Shown here one piece after another: positions 17,074 to 26,064 of a DNA stretch of 64,000 nucleotides (the stretch's first letter is position 1; each line of letters opens with the position of its first letter). The position numbers and the translations under genes were made by a program. The DNA is taken from assembly GCF_015353075.1 (NCBI RefSeq), contig NZ_CP064187.1, positions 3,353,001 through 3,417,000 of the forward strand, written 5' to 3'. This DNA is from Rhizobium sp. 007 (GTDB lineage: Bacteria; Pseudomonadota; Alphaproteobacteria; Rhizobiales; Rhizobiaceae). The notes below the pieces were generated by a model that had not been told where the DNA came from, made no database searches, and saw only the letters and a program-made list of their open reading frames with translations.

Positions 17074-18261
17074 TCAGACCTTGACCCAAGCCCCATTCCG
17101 CTTCGACGAAGCAACGCAGGCTTCGACAAAGGCAACGCCCTTCACGCCGTCATCGACGGTCGGATAGACCACGGCCTTGGCGACCGCTTTGCCATTCTTG
17201 TGCGCATTGATCGCATGCGCCGCTTCCGTGTAGATCGTCGCGAAGGCTTCGAGGTAGCCTTCCGGATGGCCGGACGGAATGCGTGAGACGCGGGCAGCGG
17301 CGGCACCGGAACCCGCGCCGTTGCGGGTAATCAGCCGCTTCGGCTCGCCGAACGGCGTGTACCAGAGATAGTTGGGGTCAGCCTGCACCCACTCGAAGCC
17401 GCCCTTGGTGCCGTAGACGCGGATCTTCAGCCCATTCTCATGGCCGGGAGCCACCTGGCTGCACCAGAGCATGCCCTTGGCCGGCTTCTCCTTGCCTTTT
17501 GCCTTGAAGCGCAGAAGCACGTGAGCGTTGTCGTCCAGGCGACGGCCTTCGACGAAACTATCGAGATCGGCCGCGAGACTATCGAGCTCGAGGCCGGTGA
17601 TGAAGGAGGCAAGGTTATAGGCATGCGTGCCGATATCGCCGGTCGAACCACCTGCGCCCGACTGCGCCGGGTCGGTGCGCCAGACGGCCTGCTTGGCACC
17701 GCTCTGCTCGACAGGCTCTGTCAGCCAGTCCTGTGGATATTCGGCCTGCACGATGCGGATATCGCCGAGTTCGCCATTGGCAATCATCTCGCGCGCCTGA
17801 CGGACCATCGGATAGCCGGTGTAATTGTGCGTCAGGATGAACAGCGCGCCGCTCTCGTTGGCGACCTTCTTCAGTCTTTTGGCATCGGCAAGATTGGATG
17901 TCAGCGGCTTATCGCAGATGACGTGGATGCCCCGGCGCAGAAATTCCTTGGCGGCATCGTAGTGAACATGGTTCGGCGTGACGATCGAGACCGCCTCGAT
18001 GCCGTTCTTAAGCTTCGCCTCACGGATCGCCATCTCCCGGTAGCTCGCGTAGGTGCGCGACGGGTGGAGGCCGAGATCGCGGCCCGATGCGATCGCCTTT
18101 TCCGGCGTCGACGACAGCGCACCTGCGATGAGCTCGTATTGATCGTCGATGCGAGCCGCTATGCGATGCACGGCGCCGATGAAAGCACCCGCTCCGCCGC
18201 CGACCATGCCGAGGCGGATGCGCGGCTCGCGCGCCTGTTCCGTTGATCCTTCAATTGCCAT
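17074..18261 (-). CDS. Gfo/Idh/MocA family NAD(P)-dependent oxidoreductase
   Basis: Sugar dehydrogenase-type protein of 395 aa. The Rossmann motif is RLGMVGGGAGAFIG (about residues 17-30); the conserved dinucleotide/catalytic segment is HVICDKPLTSN, with lysine, and GGSTGDIGTHAYNLA supplies the downstream catalytic histidine and aspartate. GGAGG five bases before the ATG at 18261 sets the start. It follows the isomerase gene 165 nt away with a repeat between. In related loci such enzymes oxidise a sugar, glycoside or inositol at one hydroxyl so that a TIM-barrel isomerase or a lyase can act next; the true substrate here is unknown. Confidence 0.88.
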   Translation of the reverse strand: MAIEGSTEQAREPRIRLGMVGGGAGAFIGAVHRIAARIDDQYELIAGALSSTPEKAIASGRDLGLHPSRTYASYREMAIREAKLKNGIEAVSIVTPNHVHYDAAKEFLRRGIHVICDKPLTSNLADAKRLKKVANESGALFILTHNYTGYPMVRQAREMIANGELGDIRIVQAEYPQDWLTEPVEQSGAKQAVWRTDPAQSGAGGSTGDIGTHAYNLASFITGLELDSLAADLDSFVEGRRLDDNAHVLLRFKAKGKEKPAKGMLWCSQVAPGHENGLKIRVYGTKGGFEWVQADPNYLWYTPFGEPKRLITRNGAGSGAAAARVSRIPSGHPEGYLEAFATIYTEAAHAINAHKNGKAVAKAVVYPTVDDGVKGVAFVEACVASSKRNGAWVKV

Positions 18262-18305
18262 AGGTTCCTCCAAAGAAATGATTGTTTGCCGACGGTGCCG
18301 CGGTA

Positions 18306-18421
18306 GCCGGATGAGGGGGTGCGGCGGACGTAGTCTTTCGCTGTGTGCTCAAGACGTCGCTCCGCTGCGCCCCCTCATCTGTCCTTCGGACATCTTCTTC
18401 CCGCAGGGAGAAGAAAGGAGC
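18306..18421. repeat. Dispersed intergenic repeat, copy 3
   Basis: GCCGGATGAGGGGGT at the left and CCCCTCATCTG...CTTCTTCCC-gca-GGGAGAAGAAAGG at the right, between the isomerase and oxidoreductase genes. Same modules as the copies at 15.2 and 16.9 kb, slightly diverged. Confidence 0.6.
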
Positions 18422-18426
18422 AAGGC

Positions 18427-19479
18427 TCAGAGCCCGAGCATGCGGCGGTTCGCCGCCTGATCCGTACCGCTGCCGGCAAAATCGTCGAAGGCCTTCTCCG
18501 TGACGCGGATGATGTGTGCTTTGACGAACTCAGCACCCTCACGCGCACCGTCTTCCGGATGCTTCAGCGCGCATTCCCATTCGACAACGGCCCAGCCGTC
18601 GAAATTGTTGGCCGTCATTTTCGAGAAGACGGCGCCGAAATCCACCTGGCCGTCGCCGAGCGAGCGGAAGCGGCCAGCGCGATCGACCCAGCCCTGATAT
18701 CCGCCATAGACGCCCTGACGCCCGGTTGGATTGAACTCCGCATCCTTGACGTGGAACATCTTGATGCGATCCTTGTAGATGTCGATGTTGTCGAGATAGT
18801 CGAGGCACTGCAGGACATAGTGCGATGGATCGTAGAGCATGTTGGCGCGCGGATGGTTGCCGACCCGCTCCAGGAACATCTCGTAGGTGACGCCATCATG
18901 CAAATCCTCGCCGGGATGGATTTCATAGCAGACGTCGACGCCGCACGAGTCGGCATGGTCGAGGATCGGCTTCCAGCGGCGGGCAAGCTCGTCAAAGGCC
19001 GTTTCGACAAGACCGGCCGGACGCTGCGGCCACGGGTAGATGAAGGGCCAGGCAAGCGCTCCTGAAAAGGTCGCATGTGCCTTGATGCCGAGGTGCTTGG
19101 AGGCCGTCAGCGCCATCTTCACCTGCTCGACCGCCCATTCCTGCCGCGCCTTCGCATTGCCGCGCACTTCCGGTGCGGCAAAGCCGTCAAAGGCCTCGTC
19201 ATAGGCAGGATGCACGGCCACCAGCTGGCCTTGCAGGTGGGTCGAAAGCTCGGTGATCTCGATACCGTTTTCCCGCGCCTTGCCGGCGAATTCGTCGCAG
19301 TAATCCTTGGAGCTGGCAGCCTTTTTCAGATCGATCAACTGACCGGCCCAGGTCGGAACCTGCACGCCCTTGTAGCCGATATCAGCCGCCCATTTGGTGA
19401 TCGCATCCCATGAATTGAAAGGCGCGGCATCGCCCGCAAACTGCCCGAGGAATAGGCCGGGCCCTTTGATCGTCCTCAT
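18427..19479 (-). CDS. Sugar phosphate isomerase/epimerase (AP endonuclease 2-like TIM barrel)
   Basis: A 350-aa protein of the xylose-isomerase-like TIM-barrel superfamily (IolE/IolI-like). Metal-binding and catalytic positions are visible as ELSTHLQGQ, CYEIHPGED, YDPSHYVLQ and the terminal VVEWECA. GGGAGGA seven bases before the ATG at 19479 sets the start. The substrate is likely a keto or aldo sugar produced by the neighbouring oxidoreductase. A TAAACGTTTA operator sits 28 bp upstream, matching the core of the LacI operators at 23.4 kb, which suggests shared control with the ABC transporter. Confidence 0.88.
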   Translation of the reverse strand: MRTIKGPGLFLGQFAGDAAPFNSWDAITKWAADIGYKGVQVPTWAGQLIDLKKAASSKDYCDEFAGKARENGIEITELSTHLQGQLVAVHPAYDEAFDGFAAPEVRGNAKARQEWAVEQVKMALTASKHLGIKAHATFSGALAWPFIYPWPQRPAGLVETAFDELARRWKPILDHADSCGVDVCYEIHPGEDLHDGVTYEMFLERVGNHPRANMLYDPSHYVLQCLDYLDNIDIYKDRIKMFHVKDAEFNPTGRQGVYGGYQGWVDRAGRFRSLGDGQVDFGAVFSKMTANNFDGWAVVEWECALKHPEDGAREGAEFVKAHIIRVTEKAFDDFAGSGTDQAANRRMLGL

Positions 19480-19506
19480 ATCAGAATCCTCCCTGATGAT
19501 CGACCG

Positions 19507-19516
19507 TAAACGTTTA
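19507..19516. promoter_or_regulatory. LacI-type operator at the isomerase gene
   Basis: Perfect 10-bp palindrome TAAACGTTTA (within GTAAACGTTTAT) with a central CG, 28 bp before the start codon and directly upstream of the ribosome-binding site, where a repressor would block initiation. Related to the TGTAAACCTTTACA sites upstream of the ABC operon. Confidence 0.55.
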
Positions 19517-19670
19517 TGATGACTTCCAGCACGCGGTTTGGCGGGAGCAAGGCGCCCACGCCCTTGCGCAGATGCAGCTGAAAAGCCGAAAGTCTGAAGC
19601 GAACTAATCATGCCTGTCTGGAGGCCGCAAGAGGTACGTGCCGCATTCTTGACCGCAGCGCGTGCGCAAG

Positions 19671-19707
19671 CAAAGAAAATGCGTCCATCCTTGCGAATGG
19701 GCGCATT
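19671..19707 (-). terminator. Intrinsic terminator after the sugar-binding protein gene
   Basis: On the minus strand AATGCGCCCAT pairs with ATGGACGCATT across an eight-base loop (19678-19688 and 19697-19707, one mismatch), followed by TTTCTTTG. It lies 13 bp past the binding-protein stop and separates the ABC operon from the isomerase gene. Confidence 0.65.
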
Positions 19708-19719
19708 GCAGTCGGAAGA

Positions 19720-20670
19720 TCAGAACGGAGAATCCGCGAAGTAGAAGTCCTTGGCGTTATCCTTGGTGATGAGCGTCGCGTCGAGGATATAGGTACCGCG
19801 CACCGGAACCTGATCGTAGAAATTTGCTGCCGTCATTTCCATCGCCGTGGCGACCATCGCCGGCGGATAGAGAACGTCGACGGGGATCAGCTTGTCGCCG
19901 TCCATGACCTTCTTGACCATGTCCTTGGAGCCGGCGCCGGCGATAACGTACTGGATGTCCGTACGCTTGGCCTGCTCGATGGCCTGCAGCACACCGACGG
20001 CCATGTCGTCGTCCTGGCACCATACGACGTCGATCTTCTGGTACTTCGTCAGATAGTCCTGCATGACCTTGAAGGCGTCGTCGCGGTTCCAGTTGCCGTA
20101 CTGGCGGTCAAGAACCTTGACGTTCGAACCGGCGATGCCCTTGTCGAAGCCGTCCTGGCGCTGCTGGTCGATCGGGATCGGCAGGCCGCGGATGACGACC
20201 ACCTCTGCATCCGGCGTGTTTTCCTTGATGTACTTGCCGGCGACTTCGCCGAGCGCCGGGTTGTTGCCGGCGACGTAGAGGTCGCGAACGGAATCATCGT
20301 TGTTGCTCGGCGCACGGTCGACGAGCGCCACGAACTTGCCGGCGTCCTTGATTTCCTTGATGGCGTTGACGAGCGGATCCGGATCCGACGGCAGGATGAC
20401 CAGGGCATCAATGCCTTGTGTCGCAAGATCCTGCACGGCGTTTGCCTGGCTTGCGGCATCTGGCGAGGTCTTGACGATGACGTTCAGGCCCGGATGTTCG
20501 GCCATCAGCAGCTTTGCCACGCGCTCTGCATGGAAGACGACGCCGGCCGTCCAGCCATGGTCGGCTGCCGGAATGGAAACGCCAATCGTTACCTTCTTGT
20601 CCTGGGCATACGAGACGCCCGTGAGGACCGCCATGGCGGCGACGGCCAGGCCCAAAATTTTTTTACGCAT
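19720..20670 (-). CDS. Sugar ABC transporter substrate-binding protein (ribose type)
   Basis: Periplasmic receptor of 316 aa with a clear signal peptide (MRKKILGLAVAAMAVLTGVSYA) and a type I periplasmic-binding fold (KVTIGVSIPAADHGWTAGV; QDLATQGIDALVILPSDPDP; CQDDDMAVGVLQAIEQ). It is the third gene of an ATPase-permease-receptor operon and is followed by a terminator. The family binds monosaccharides or short glycosides; the ligand is not identifiable. Neighbouring beta-glucosidase, oxidoreductase and isomerase genes suggest a glucoside or unusual sugar. Confidence 0.9.
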   Translation of the reverse strand: MRKKILGLAVAAMAVLTGVSYAQDKKVTIGVSIPAADHGWTAGVVFHAERVAKLLMAEHPGLNVIVKTSPDAASQANAVQDLATQGIDALVILPSDPDPLVNAIKEIKDAGKFVALVDRAPSNNDDSVRDLYVAGNNPALGEVAGKYIKENTPDAEVVVIRGLPIPIDQQRQDGFDKGIAGSNVKVLDRQYGNWNRDDAFKVMQDYLTKYQKIDVVWCQDDDMAVGVLQAIEQAKRTDIQYVIAGAGSKDMVKKVMDGDKLIPVDVLYPPAMVATAMEMTAANFYDQVPVRGTYILDATLITKDNAKDFYFADSPF

Positions 20671-20738
20671 TTTTCTCTCTCCCAAATAATGACTGGGCCT
20701 AGTCGATCGAGGACCGGGCGACCCATAAACCCGGCTAT

Positions 20739-21749
20739 TCACGATTTACGCACCAGCGACCGCTGAACCAGCATGGCGATGATGATGATCGCCCCCTGGA
20801 TGGCGCCGATCAGGTATTCGCTGATGAAATTCGAAAGCAGCATGATGTTGCCGACGAGTTCGAGAATGAAGGCGCCGCAGATCGTGCCCCAGACCCGGCC
20901 CGCGCCACCCTTGAGCGCCGTGCCGCCGACAACCACGGCGGTGATCGCCTGCAGTTCCCAAAGGATGCCCGTCGTCGCCGAGGTCGAGCCAAGCCGCGGC
21001 ACGTAGAGAAGCACGGCGATGGCGACGCACAGGCCCTGGATGACGAAGGCGATGGTGCGCACGCGATTGACGGCGATACCGGAATAACGCGCCACATCGC
21101 TGCTGGAGCCGACCGCCACGACATGCCGCCCATAGCGGGTACGGTAGAGGACGAAGGCTGCAACGCCGGTGACGGCAAGGATCACGGCGATCGGAACCGG
21201 CACGCCAAGGATGGAGCCGAAATAGGCCGGGCGATAGAGTGACTGCAGCTCGGGCTCGCGCAGCGTGATGGCGCCGCCCTGCGAAAGCCAGGTGGTCAAA
21301 CCGCGATAAACGCCCATGGTGCCGAGCGTTGCGATGAAAGGCTCGATCTTACCAACGGTGGTGATGAGACCGTTCGCAAGGCCGCATGACGCCCCGATCA
21401 CGATCGTGAGCACGATGGCAGCCGTCAGCATCAGCGCCGGATCGGCGATCGCGCCGGAATTCATGAACAGGATCATCAGGCTGGCGACGAAAGCGACCAT
21501 CGACCCCACGGAAAGGTCCAAGTCACCCGCCGAAATCACGAAGGTCGCGCCCACGGCAATGATGGCAATGAAAGCGCTTCTCGTCGCAACATTGGCAAGG
21601 TTCGTGATGCCGATGAAATTCGGATTGACCAGCGCCCCAACCACGAGAAGCAACGCCAGCGCCGCGAAGGGCGCGACCGCCCGAAGATCGACATCGCGCC
21701 AGGAACGGCGCCGGCTTTCCCTTTCGCTGCTTTCCTCGCTTATACTCAT
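20739..21749 (-). CDS. Sugar ABC transporter permease (RbsC type)
   Basis: Inner-membrane permease of 336 aa with about nine to ten helices after a charged cytoplasmic N-terminus. Family marks are the GATFVISAGDLDLSVGSMVAF segment (interrupted here for length) near residues 68-88, GLANGLITTVGKIEPFIATLGTM and the C-terminal GGTALKGGAGRVWGT loop that contacts the ATPase. The ATG at 21749 is preferred; a TTG 12 bp upstream abuts the GGAGG and leaves no spacing. It lies 73 nt after the ATPase gene and 68 nt before the receptor gene. Confidence 0.9.
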   Translation of the reverse strand: MSISEESSERESRRRSWRDVDLRAVAPFAALALLLVVGALVNPNFIGITNLANVATRSAFIAIIAVGATFVISAGDLDLSVGSMVAFVASLMILFMNSGAIADPALMLTAAIVLTIVIGASCGLANGLITTVGKIEPFIATLGTMGVYRGLTTWLSQGGAITLREPELQSLYRPAYFGSILGVPVPIAVILAVTGVAAFVLYRTRYGRHVVAVGSSSDVARYSGIAVNRVRTIAFVIQGLCVAIAVLLYVPRLGSTSATTGILWELQAITAVVVGGTALKGGAGRVWGTICGAFILELVGNIMLLSNFISEYLIGAIQGAIIIIAMLVQRSLVRKS

Positions 21750-21822
21750 GTTCAAAACCAACCTCCCGTCCCATTGTCCCTGGGAATTCGCCGCTACGCC
21801 TCGACCGGATTATTTCGCCTAG

Positions 21823-23346
21823 TCAGGCAGCAATCTTTTTTTTCAATCCCGCCGCGTAGCGCATGATTTCCTGTTCGGAGATCTCATCGCCCTCCAGAAT
21901 GCCGACGATCCGACCTTCGCGCATCACGGCGATACGCGTGCAAAGTCCGATCACCTCCGGCATCTCCGAAGAAACCACGATGATTGAATGACCATCGCGG
22001 GCCAGTGCCGAAATAAAATGATAGATCTGCTGCTTGGTGCCGACATCGATGCCGCGGGTCGGCTCGTCGATGATGATGATCTGCGGCTCGATCTCCATGA
22101 CTTTCGCCAGTAGCAATTTCTGCTGGTTGCCGCCGGACATGCGGCCGGCAATGATATTGCCGTCCCTGACGCGGATGTCGAAGCGGCGCCGGGCCCTTGC
22201 CATCGCAGAGGCTTCGCTCGCAGCGCTCAAATAGCCGAACCGGCCATGCTTGTCCAAGGATTGCAGCGTAAGGTTGGCGACCATGCCGGAGTTGAGAAGC
22301 AGTCCCTTGGACTTGCGGTCCTTGGTCATGTAGGCCAAGCCAGCGCGATTTGCGGCATGAACGTCGTGCGGAGGCACGGACTGACCGTTGACCGTGACTT
22401 CCCCCGATGCGCGCGAGCGCAAACCCATGATCGCCTCCATAAGCTCGGTACGGCCGGATCCGATCAAGCCGGAAAACCCGAGGATCTCCCCTCTCCGGAC
22501 CTCGAAACTGGCATCGCGGACATAGTGGGTCGACACGGAATTGACGCTGAGGACGACCTCTTCGTCGACATCGGGCTCGTTCTTGGCGGGATAAAGGCTG
22601 GAGAGCTCCCGCCCGACCATCAATTGAGCGATCGATTCGCCGTCGAGGATCGAGGTAGGCGAGGTCTTCACCCATTGGCCGTCGCGCAGCACCGTCACCC
22701 GGTCGGTCAGTTCCATGACTTCGTCGAGCTTATGGGAAACGAAGACGAAGCTCGTTCCCTGGTCGCGAAGCTTGCGCACCTGCTTGAACAGGAAGTTGAT
22801 CTCCTCGCGCGATAGCACCGCGGTCGGTTCATCCATGAATACGATCCGCGCATTGCGGCTGATCGCCTTGGCGATCTCTACCATCTGCTTGTCGGCGATC
22901 GACAGCGTGTTGATCTGCGCATTCACGTCGACATGCGAGCCGAGGAGATTAAGGACGCGCCGCGCCTCGGCGCGCATATACTTGCGGTCGAGCACGCCGA
23001 AACGCGTGACTTCGCGGCCGAGAAACAGGCTCTCGGTGACGGTCAAATGTTCGGCGAGATTGAATTCTTGGTGAATGATGACGATGCCGAGCGCCTCTGC
23101 GGCACCATTGGGCGGCAGCTTCACAGCTTCGCCGTCGAGCAGGATTTCGCCGGAGCTTGGCTCTTCGAAACCGGAAAGGATCTTGACGAGGGTGGACTTG
23201 CCGGCGCCGTTTTCGCCCATCAGCGCATGGATTTCGCCGGCGCGAAGGTCGAAATTGACGCTGAAGAGCACCTGCACGCCGCTGAAAGATTTGCTAATTC
23301 GCCTTGCAGACAGCAGCGCCGCACCTTCGACGGTCTCCGGACCCAT
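21823..23346 (-). CDS. Sugar ABC transporter ATP-binding protein (RbsA type, duplicated)
   Basis: Cytoplasmic ATPase of 507 aa with two nucleotide-binding halves. The first has Walker A GENGAGKST, a signature region LSIADKQMVEIAKAI and Walker B IVFMDEPTAVL; the second has a degenerate Walker A (GLIGSGRTE), signature MSGGNQQKLLLAKVM and Walker B IIIIDEPTRGID. This pattern is standard for ribose/galactose/xylose-type importers. It is first in its operon; two mirror-image LacI operators lie 41-75 bp upstream. Confidence 0.93.
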   Translation of the reverse strand: MGPETVEGAALLSARRISKSFSGVQVLFSVNFDLRAGEIHALMGENGAGKSTLVKILSGFEEPSSGEILLDGEAVKLPPNGAAEALGIVIIHQEFNLAEHLTVTESLFLGREVTRFGVLDRKYMRAEARRVLNLLGSHVDVNAQINTLSIADKQMVEIAKAISRNARIVFMDEPTAVLSREEINFLFKQVRKLRDQGTSFVFVSHKLDEVMELTDRVTVLRDGQWVKTSPTSILDGESIAQLMVGRELSSLYPAKNEPDVDEEVVLSVNSVSTHYVRDASFEVRRGEILGFSGLIGSGRTELMEAIMGLRSRASGEVTVNGQSVPPHDVHAANRAGLAYMTKDRKSKGLLLNSGMVANLTLQSLDKHGRFGYLSAASEASAMARARRRFDIRVRDGNIIAGRMSGGNQQKLLLAKVMEIEPQIIIIDEPTRGIDVGTKQQIYHFISALARDGHSIIVVSSEMPEVIGLCTRIAVMREGRIVGILEGDEISEQEIMRYAAGLKKKIAA

Positions 23347-23386
23347 TATTCCCTCCCCAACGGCTCCCGTCCGCTTTATGCGACTG

Positions 23387-23421
23387 TGTAAACCTTTACA
23401 TTGGCGATGTAAAGGTTTACA
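23387..23421. promoter_or_regulatory. Tandem LacI-type operators between ABC operon and lacI gene
   Basis: TGTAAACCTTTACA (23387-23400) and TGTAAAGGTTTACA (23408-23421) are exact reverse complements, and each is itself nearly palindromic. Their centres are 21 bp apart, two helical turns, so two repressor dimers would bind the same face. They sit between the divergent ATPase and LacI genes. Confidence 0.75.
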
Positions 23422-23515
23422 TCATAGCATACATGAGAATTTTTCAGCGTCGCCTTTGACCTTCGGGGAAGTCTGTGTAGTGTCCCGGTCAAGACGAGAC
23501 CCAAGGCAGAGCGCA

Positions 23516-24547
23516 GTGTCGAATTCCACCCCCGCAACAATCGAAGACGTCGCCCGAATTGCCCAGGTTTCGATTGCAACGGTCTCCCGCGCGATCCATA
23601 TGCCCGAGAAGGTCGCGAACTCGACACGCCTCAAGGTCAACCAGGCAATCGCCATCACCGGCTACACGACGAATGCGATGGCGCGCAGCCTGCGGCTCGG
23701 CCGCTCGAACATGATTCTCGTGGTCGCGCCCGACATCGGCGACCCGAATTTCTCCAACATCCTGGTCGGATTGGAGAATGAAGCCCGCGCGCACGGCTAC
23801 GGCATTCTCATCGGCCATACACAGAACGATGCGCAGCGCGGCCTCGAATACCTGAAGTTCCTGAATTCCAATCAGGCGGCCGGGCTGATCCTCTTCACCG
23901 GCATCCTGCCCTTCGGCCACCAGACCATGACCGCGCGCCTGCCGCCCAGCGTCGGCGTCTTCGAGCCGGTCTTCAACGGCGGCATTCCCTATGTCGGCGT
24001 GGACGACATCGCGGGCGCCCGCAAGGCCGTCGACCTGCTGATTGCCGAGGGCCATCGGAAGATTGCCTTCATCGGCGATTCGCGCACCCGTCTCGCCTAC
24101 AGCCGGCGGCGCATGGGGTATGAAGCCGGAATGGATGCCGCTGGCGTCAGTCCCGACCTTCGAATTGTCTTCGAAGGCGACGGCACGATCGAAAGCGGCC
24201 GGCTGGCGGTCGAACAGCTTTTTATGCGCGATACCCTGCCGACGGCCTTCATGTGCGTCAACGACCAGACCGCCATCGGTGTGATGATCGGCCTCGGCGC
24301 GCGCGGCTACGATATTCCTCGGGATTTTTCCGTGACCGGCTTCGATGACGTGCCTCAAGCCGTCTTCATGTCACCCTCGCTGACAACGATCCGCCAGCCA
24401 CGCACTGCCATCGGCAAGCATGCCATGGCACTCCTGCTCGAGCTCCTGTCAGACGGTCAGCCCGCCGAGACGGAAATCCTGCTCAGACCCGATCTGGTGG
24501 TCCGCAACTCGGTCTCTGCGCCCTCGCGCAACTGGACAAGGAAGTAA
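23516..24547 (+). CDS. LacI family transcriptional regulator of the sugar ABC locus
   Basis: Repressor of 343 aa. The helix-turn-helix and hinge are TIEDVARIAQVSIATVSRAI...MARSLRLGRS (residues 8-60), followed by a periplasmic-binding-like sugar domain (about 62-335; VTGFDDVPQAVFMSPSLTTIRQP near the end). The start is a GTG at 23516, giving MSNSTPATIEDVA; the in-frame reading upstream of it is unlike any LacI protein. Divergent from the ABC operon with the tandem operators between, so it most likely controls that operon and itself. It converges with xylA over a 46-bp gap. The inducer is unknown. Confidence 0.92.
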   Translation: MSNSTPATIEDVARIAQVSIATVSRAIHMPEKVANSTRLKVNQAIAITGYTTNAMARSLRLGRSNMILVVAPDIGDPNFSNILVGLENEARAHGYGILIGHTQNDAQRGLEYLKFLNSNQAAGLILFTGILPFGHQTMTARLPPSVGVFEPVFNGGIPYVGVDDIAGARKAVDLLIAEGHRKIAFIGDSRTRLAYSRRRMGYEAGMDAAGVSPDLRIVFEGDGTIESGRLAVEQLFMRDTLPTAFMCVNDQTAIGVMIGLGARGYDIPRDFSVTGFDDVPQAVFMSPSLTTIRQPRTAIGKHAMALLLELLSDGQPAETEILLRPDLVVRNSVSAPSRNWTRK

Positions 24548-24550
24548 GAA

Positions 24551-24585
24551 GGACGGCGGCAGCCGAATGAAAGCTGCAGCCGTCC
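24551..24585. terminator. Hairpin between convergent lacI and xylA
   Basis: GGACGGCGGCAGC (24551-24563) pairs with GCTGCAGCCGTCC (24573-24585) with one mismatch and a nine-base loop, in the 46-bp gap between two convergent genes. It lacks a strong T run on either side, so termination may be weak or factor-assisted. Confidence 0.5.
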
Positions 24586-24593
24586 CGCATTGC

Positions 24594-25904
24594 TTAAACG
24601 TAGCGGTTGACGACGTTTTCCAGCAGTTCCTGCTTGCCGGATTTCGGCTGCGGGTTGATGTTCCTGGTTTCAACCCACTCGGCGATCTGCTCAAGCGAGT
24701 ATTCGCCGCGCAAGAGCTTCTGGCCTTCGGCGGCGTTCCAGCCGGCATAGCGATCCTCGAGCGGTTTGGAGAGCGCCCTGTCCTCGATCATCTTGGCGGC
24801 CGCCTTAAGGCCGCGAGCGCAGCAATCCATGCCGCCGATATGGCCGATCAGCAGGTCTTCCGGATCGAGCGACTGGCGGCGCAACTTGGAATCGAAGTTC
24901 GTGCCGCCGGTCTTGAAGCCGCCGCCTGCTAGGACGTGGTAATAGGCCAGCGCCATTTCCGGCACGTTATTCGGGAACTGGTCGGTATCCCAGCCGGACT
25001 GGTAATCGTTACGGTTCATGTCGATCGAGCCGAAGATGCCGAGCGCGTTGGCAAGTGCCAGCTCGTGCTCGAAGGAATGGCCGGCGAGGATCGCGTGGCC
25101 TTGCTCGATATTGACCTTCACCTCGTTTTCCAGGCCATTCCTCTTCAGGAAGCCGTAGACGGTCGCGACGTCGTAGTCGTACTGGTGCTTGGTCGGCTCC
25201 TGCGGCTTTGGCTCGATGAGGATCGTGCCCTTGAAGCCGATCTTGTGCTTGTATTCGACGACAAGGTTGAGGAAGCGGCCGAGCTGATCGAGCTCGCGCT
25301 TGAGGTCGGTGTTGAGCAGCGTCTCATAGCCTTCGCGGCCACCCCAAAGCACGTAGTTTTCGCCGCCGAGCTTCTGCGTCGCATCCATGCAGGTCTTCAC
25401 CGTCGCAGCCGAAAATGCAAAGACATCCGGATCCGGATTGGTCGCGGCACCCGACATGAAGCGGCGGTTCGAGAAGAGGTTCGCCGTGCCCCAAAGCAGC
25501 TTGACGCCGGTCGCAGCCTGCTTTTCGGCAAAGTAGTCGACAATCTCGTCGAGGTTCTTCGTGTTCTCGGCAAAGCTGTTACCTTCCGGGCGAACGTCGG
25601 CGTCGTGGAAGCAATAATAAGGCGTGCCGAGCAGCTGGAAGAATTCGAAGGCGACATCGGCCTTCAGTTTCGCTGCCTTCATCGTGTCTTCGAACCAGGG
25701 ACGCAGGAAGGTCTGGCCGCCGAAGGGGTCGCCACCCGGCCAGGTGAAGGTATGCCAATAGGCAACCGCAAAGCGCAGGTGGTCTTCCATGCGCTTGCCC
25801 ATGACAATTTCGTCGGGCTGGTAGTGGCGGAAGGCCAGCGGATTGGTGCTGTCCGGGCCTTCATATTTCACTTTCTGGATATCGCCGAAAAATCCGGTGC
25901 TCAT
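24594..25904 (-). CDS. xylA: Xylose isomerase
   Basis: Cytoplasmic metal-dependent enzyme of 436 aa converting D-xylose to D-xylulose. Active-site histidine is in [15 protein letters not shown] (near residue 50), the metal ligands lie in [26 protein letters not shown] and [17 protein letters not shown], all intact. AAGGAGACAATACC precedes the ATG at 25904. Length is that of the class II xylose isomerases. It is downstream of xylB in the same direction, with 160 bp holding a repeat between, so it may be partly uncoupled from the lacI-xylB transcript. Confidence 0.96.
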   Translation of the reverse strand: MSTGFFGDIQKVKYEGPDSTNPLAFRHYQPDEIVMGKRMEDHLRFAVAYWHTFTWPGGDPFGGQTFLRPWFEDTMKAAKLKADVAFEFFQLLGTPYYCFHDADVRPEGNSFAENTKNLDEIVDYFAEKQAATGVKLLWGTANLFSNRRFMSGAATNPDPDVFAFSAATVKTCMDATQKLGGENYVLWGGREGYETLLNTDLKRELDQLGRFLNLVVEYKHKIGFKGTILIEPKPQEPTKHQYDYDVATVYGFLKRNGLENEVKVNIEQGHAILAGHSFEHELALANALGIFGSIDMNRNDYQSGWDTDQFPNNVPEMALAYYHVLAGGGFKTGGTNFDSKLRRQSLDPEDLLIGHIGGMDCCARGLKAAAKMIEDRALSKPLEDRYAGWNAAEGQKLLRGEYSLEQIAEWVETRNINPQPKSGKQELLENVVNRYV

Positions 25905-25950
25905 GGTATTGTCTCCTTGGGTTCACTCTTGTTGGTTATGCAGCCAGGCG

Positions 25951-26056
25951 CCCCCTCACCCTACCCTCTCTTCGCTGGGGAGAGCGGGGACAAGGCGCCG
26001 CCGCAAGTACTTTTTCCCCAACGGGGAGAAGGTGCCGGCAGGCGGATGAGGGGCAG
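25951..26056. repeat. Dispersed intergenic repeat, copy 4
   Basis: CCCCCTCACC at the left, CTCTCTTCGCTGGGGAGAG and CCCCAACGGGGAGAAGG inside, and GGCGGATGAGGGG at the right, giving inverted CCCCTCA/TGAGGGG ends. It lies between xylB and xylA. Confidence 0.65.
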
Positions 26057-26064
26057 CCTCGACC

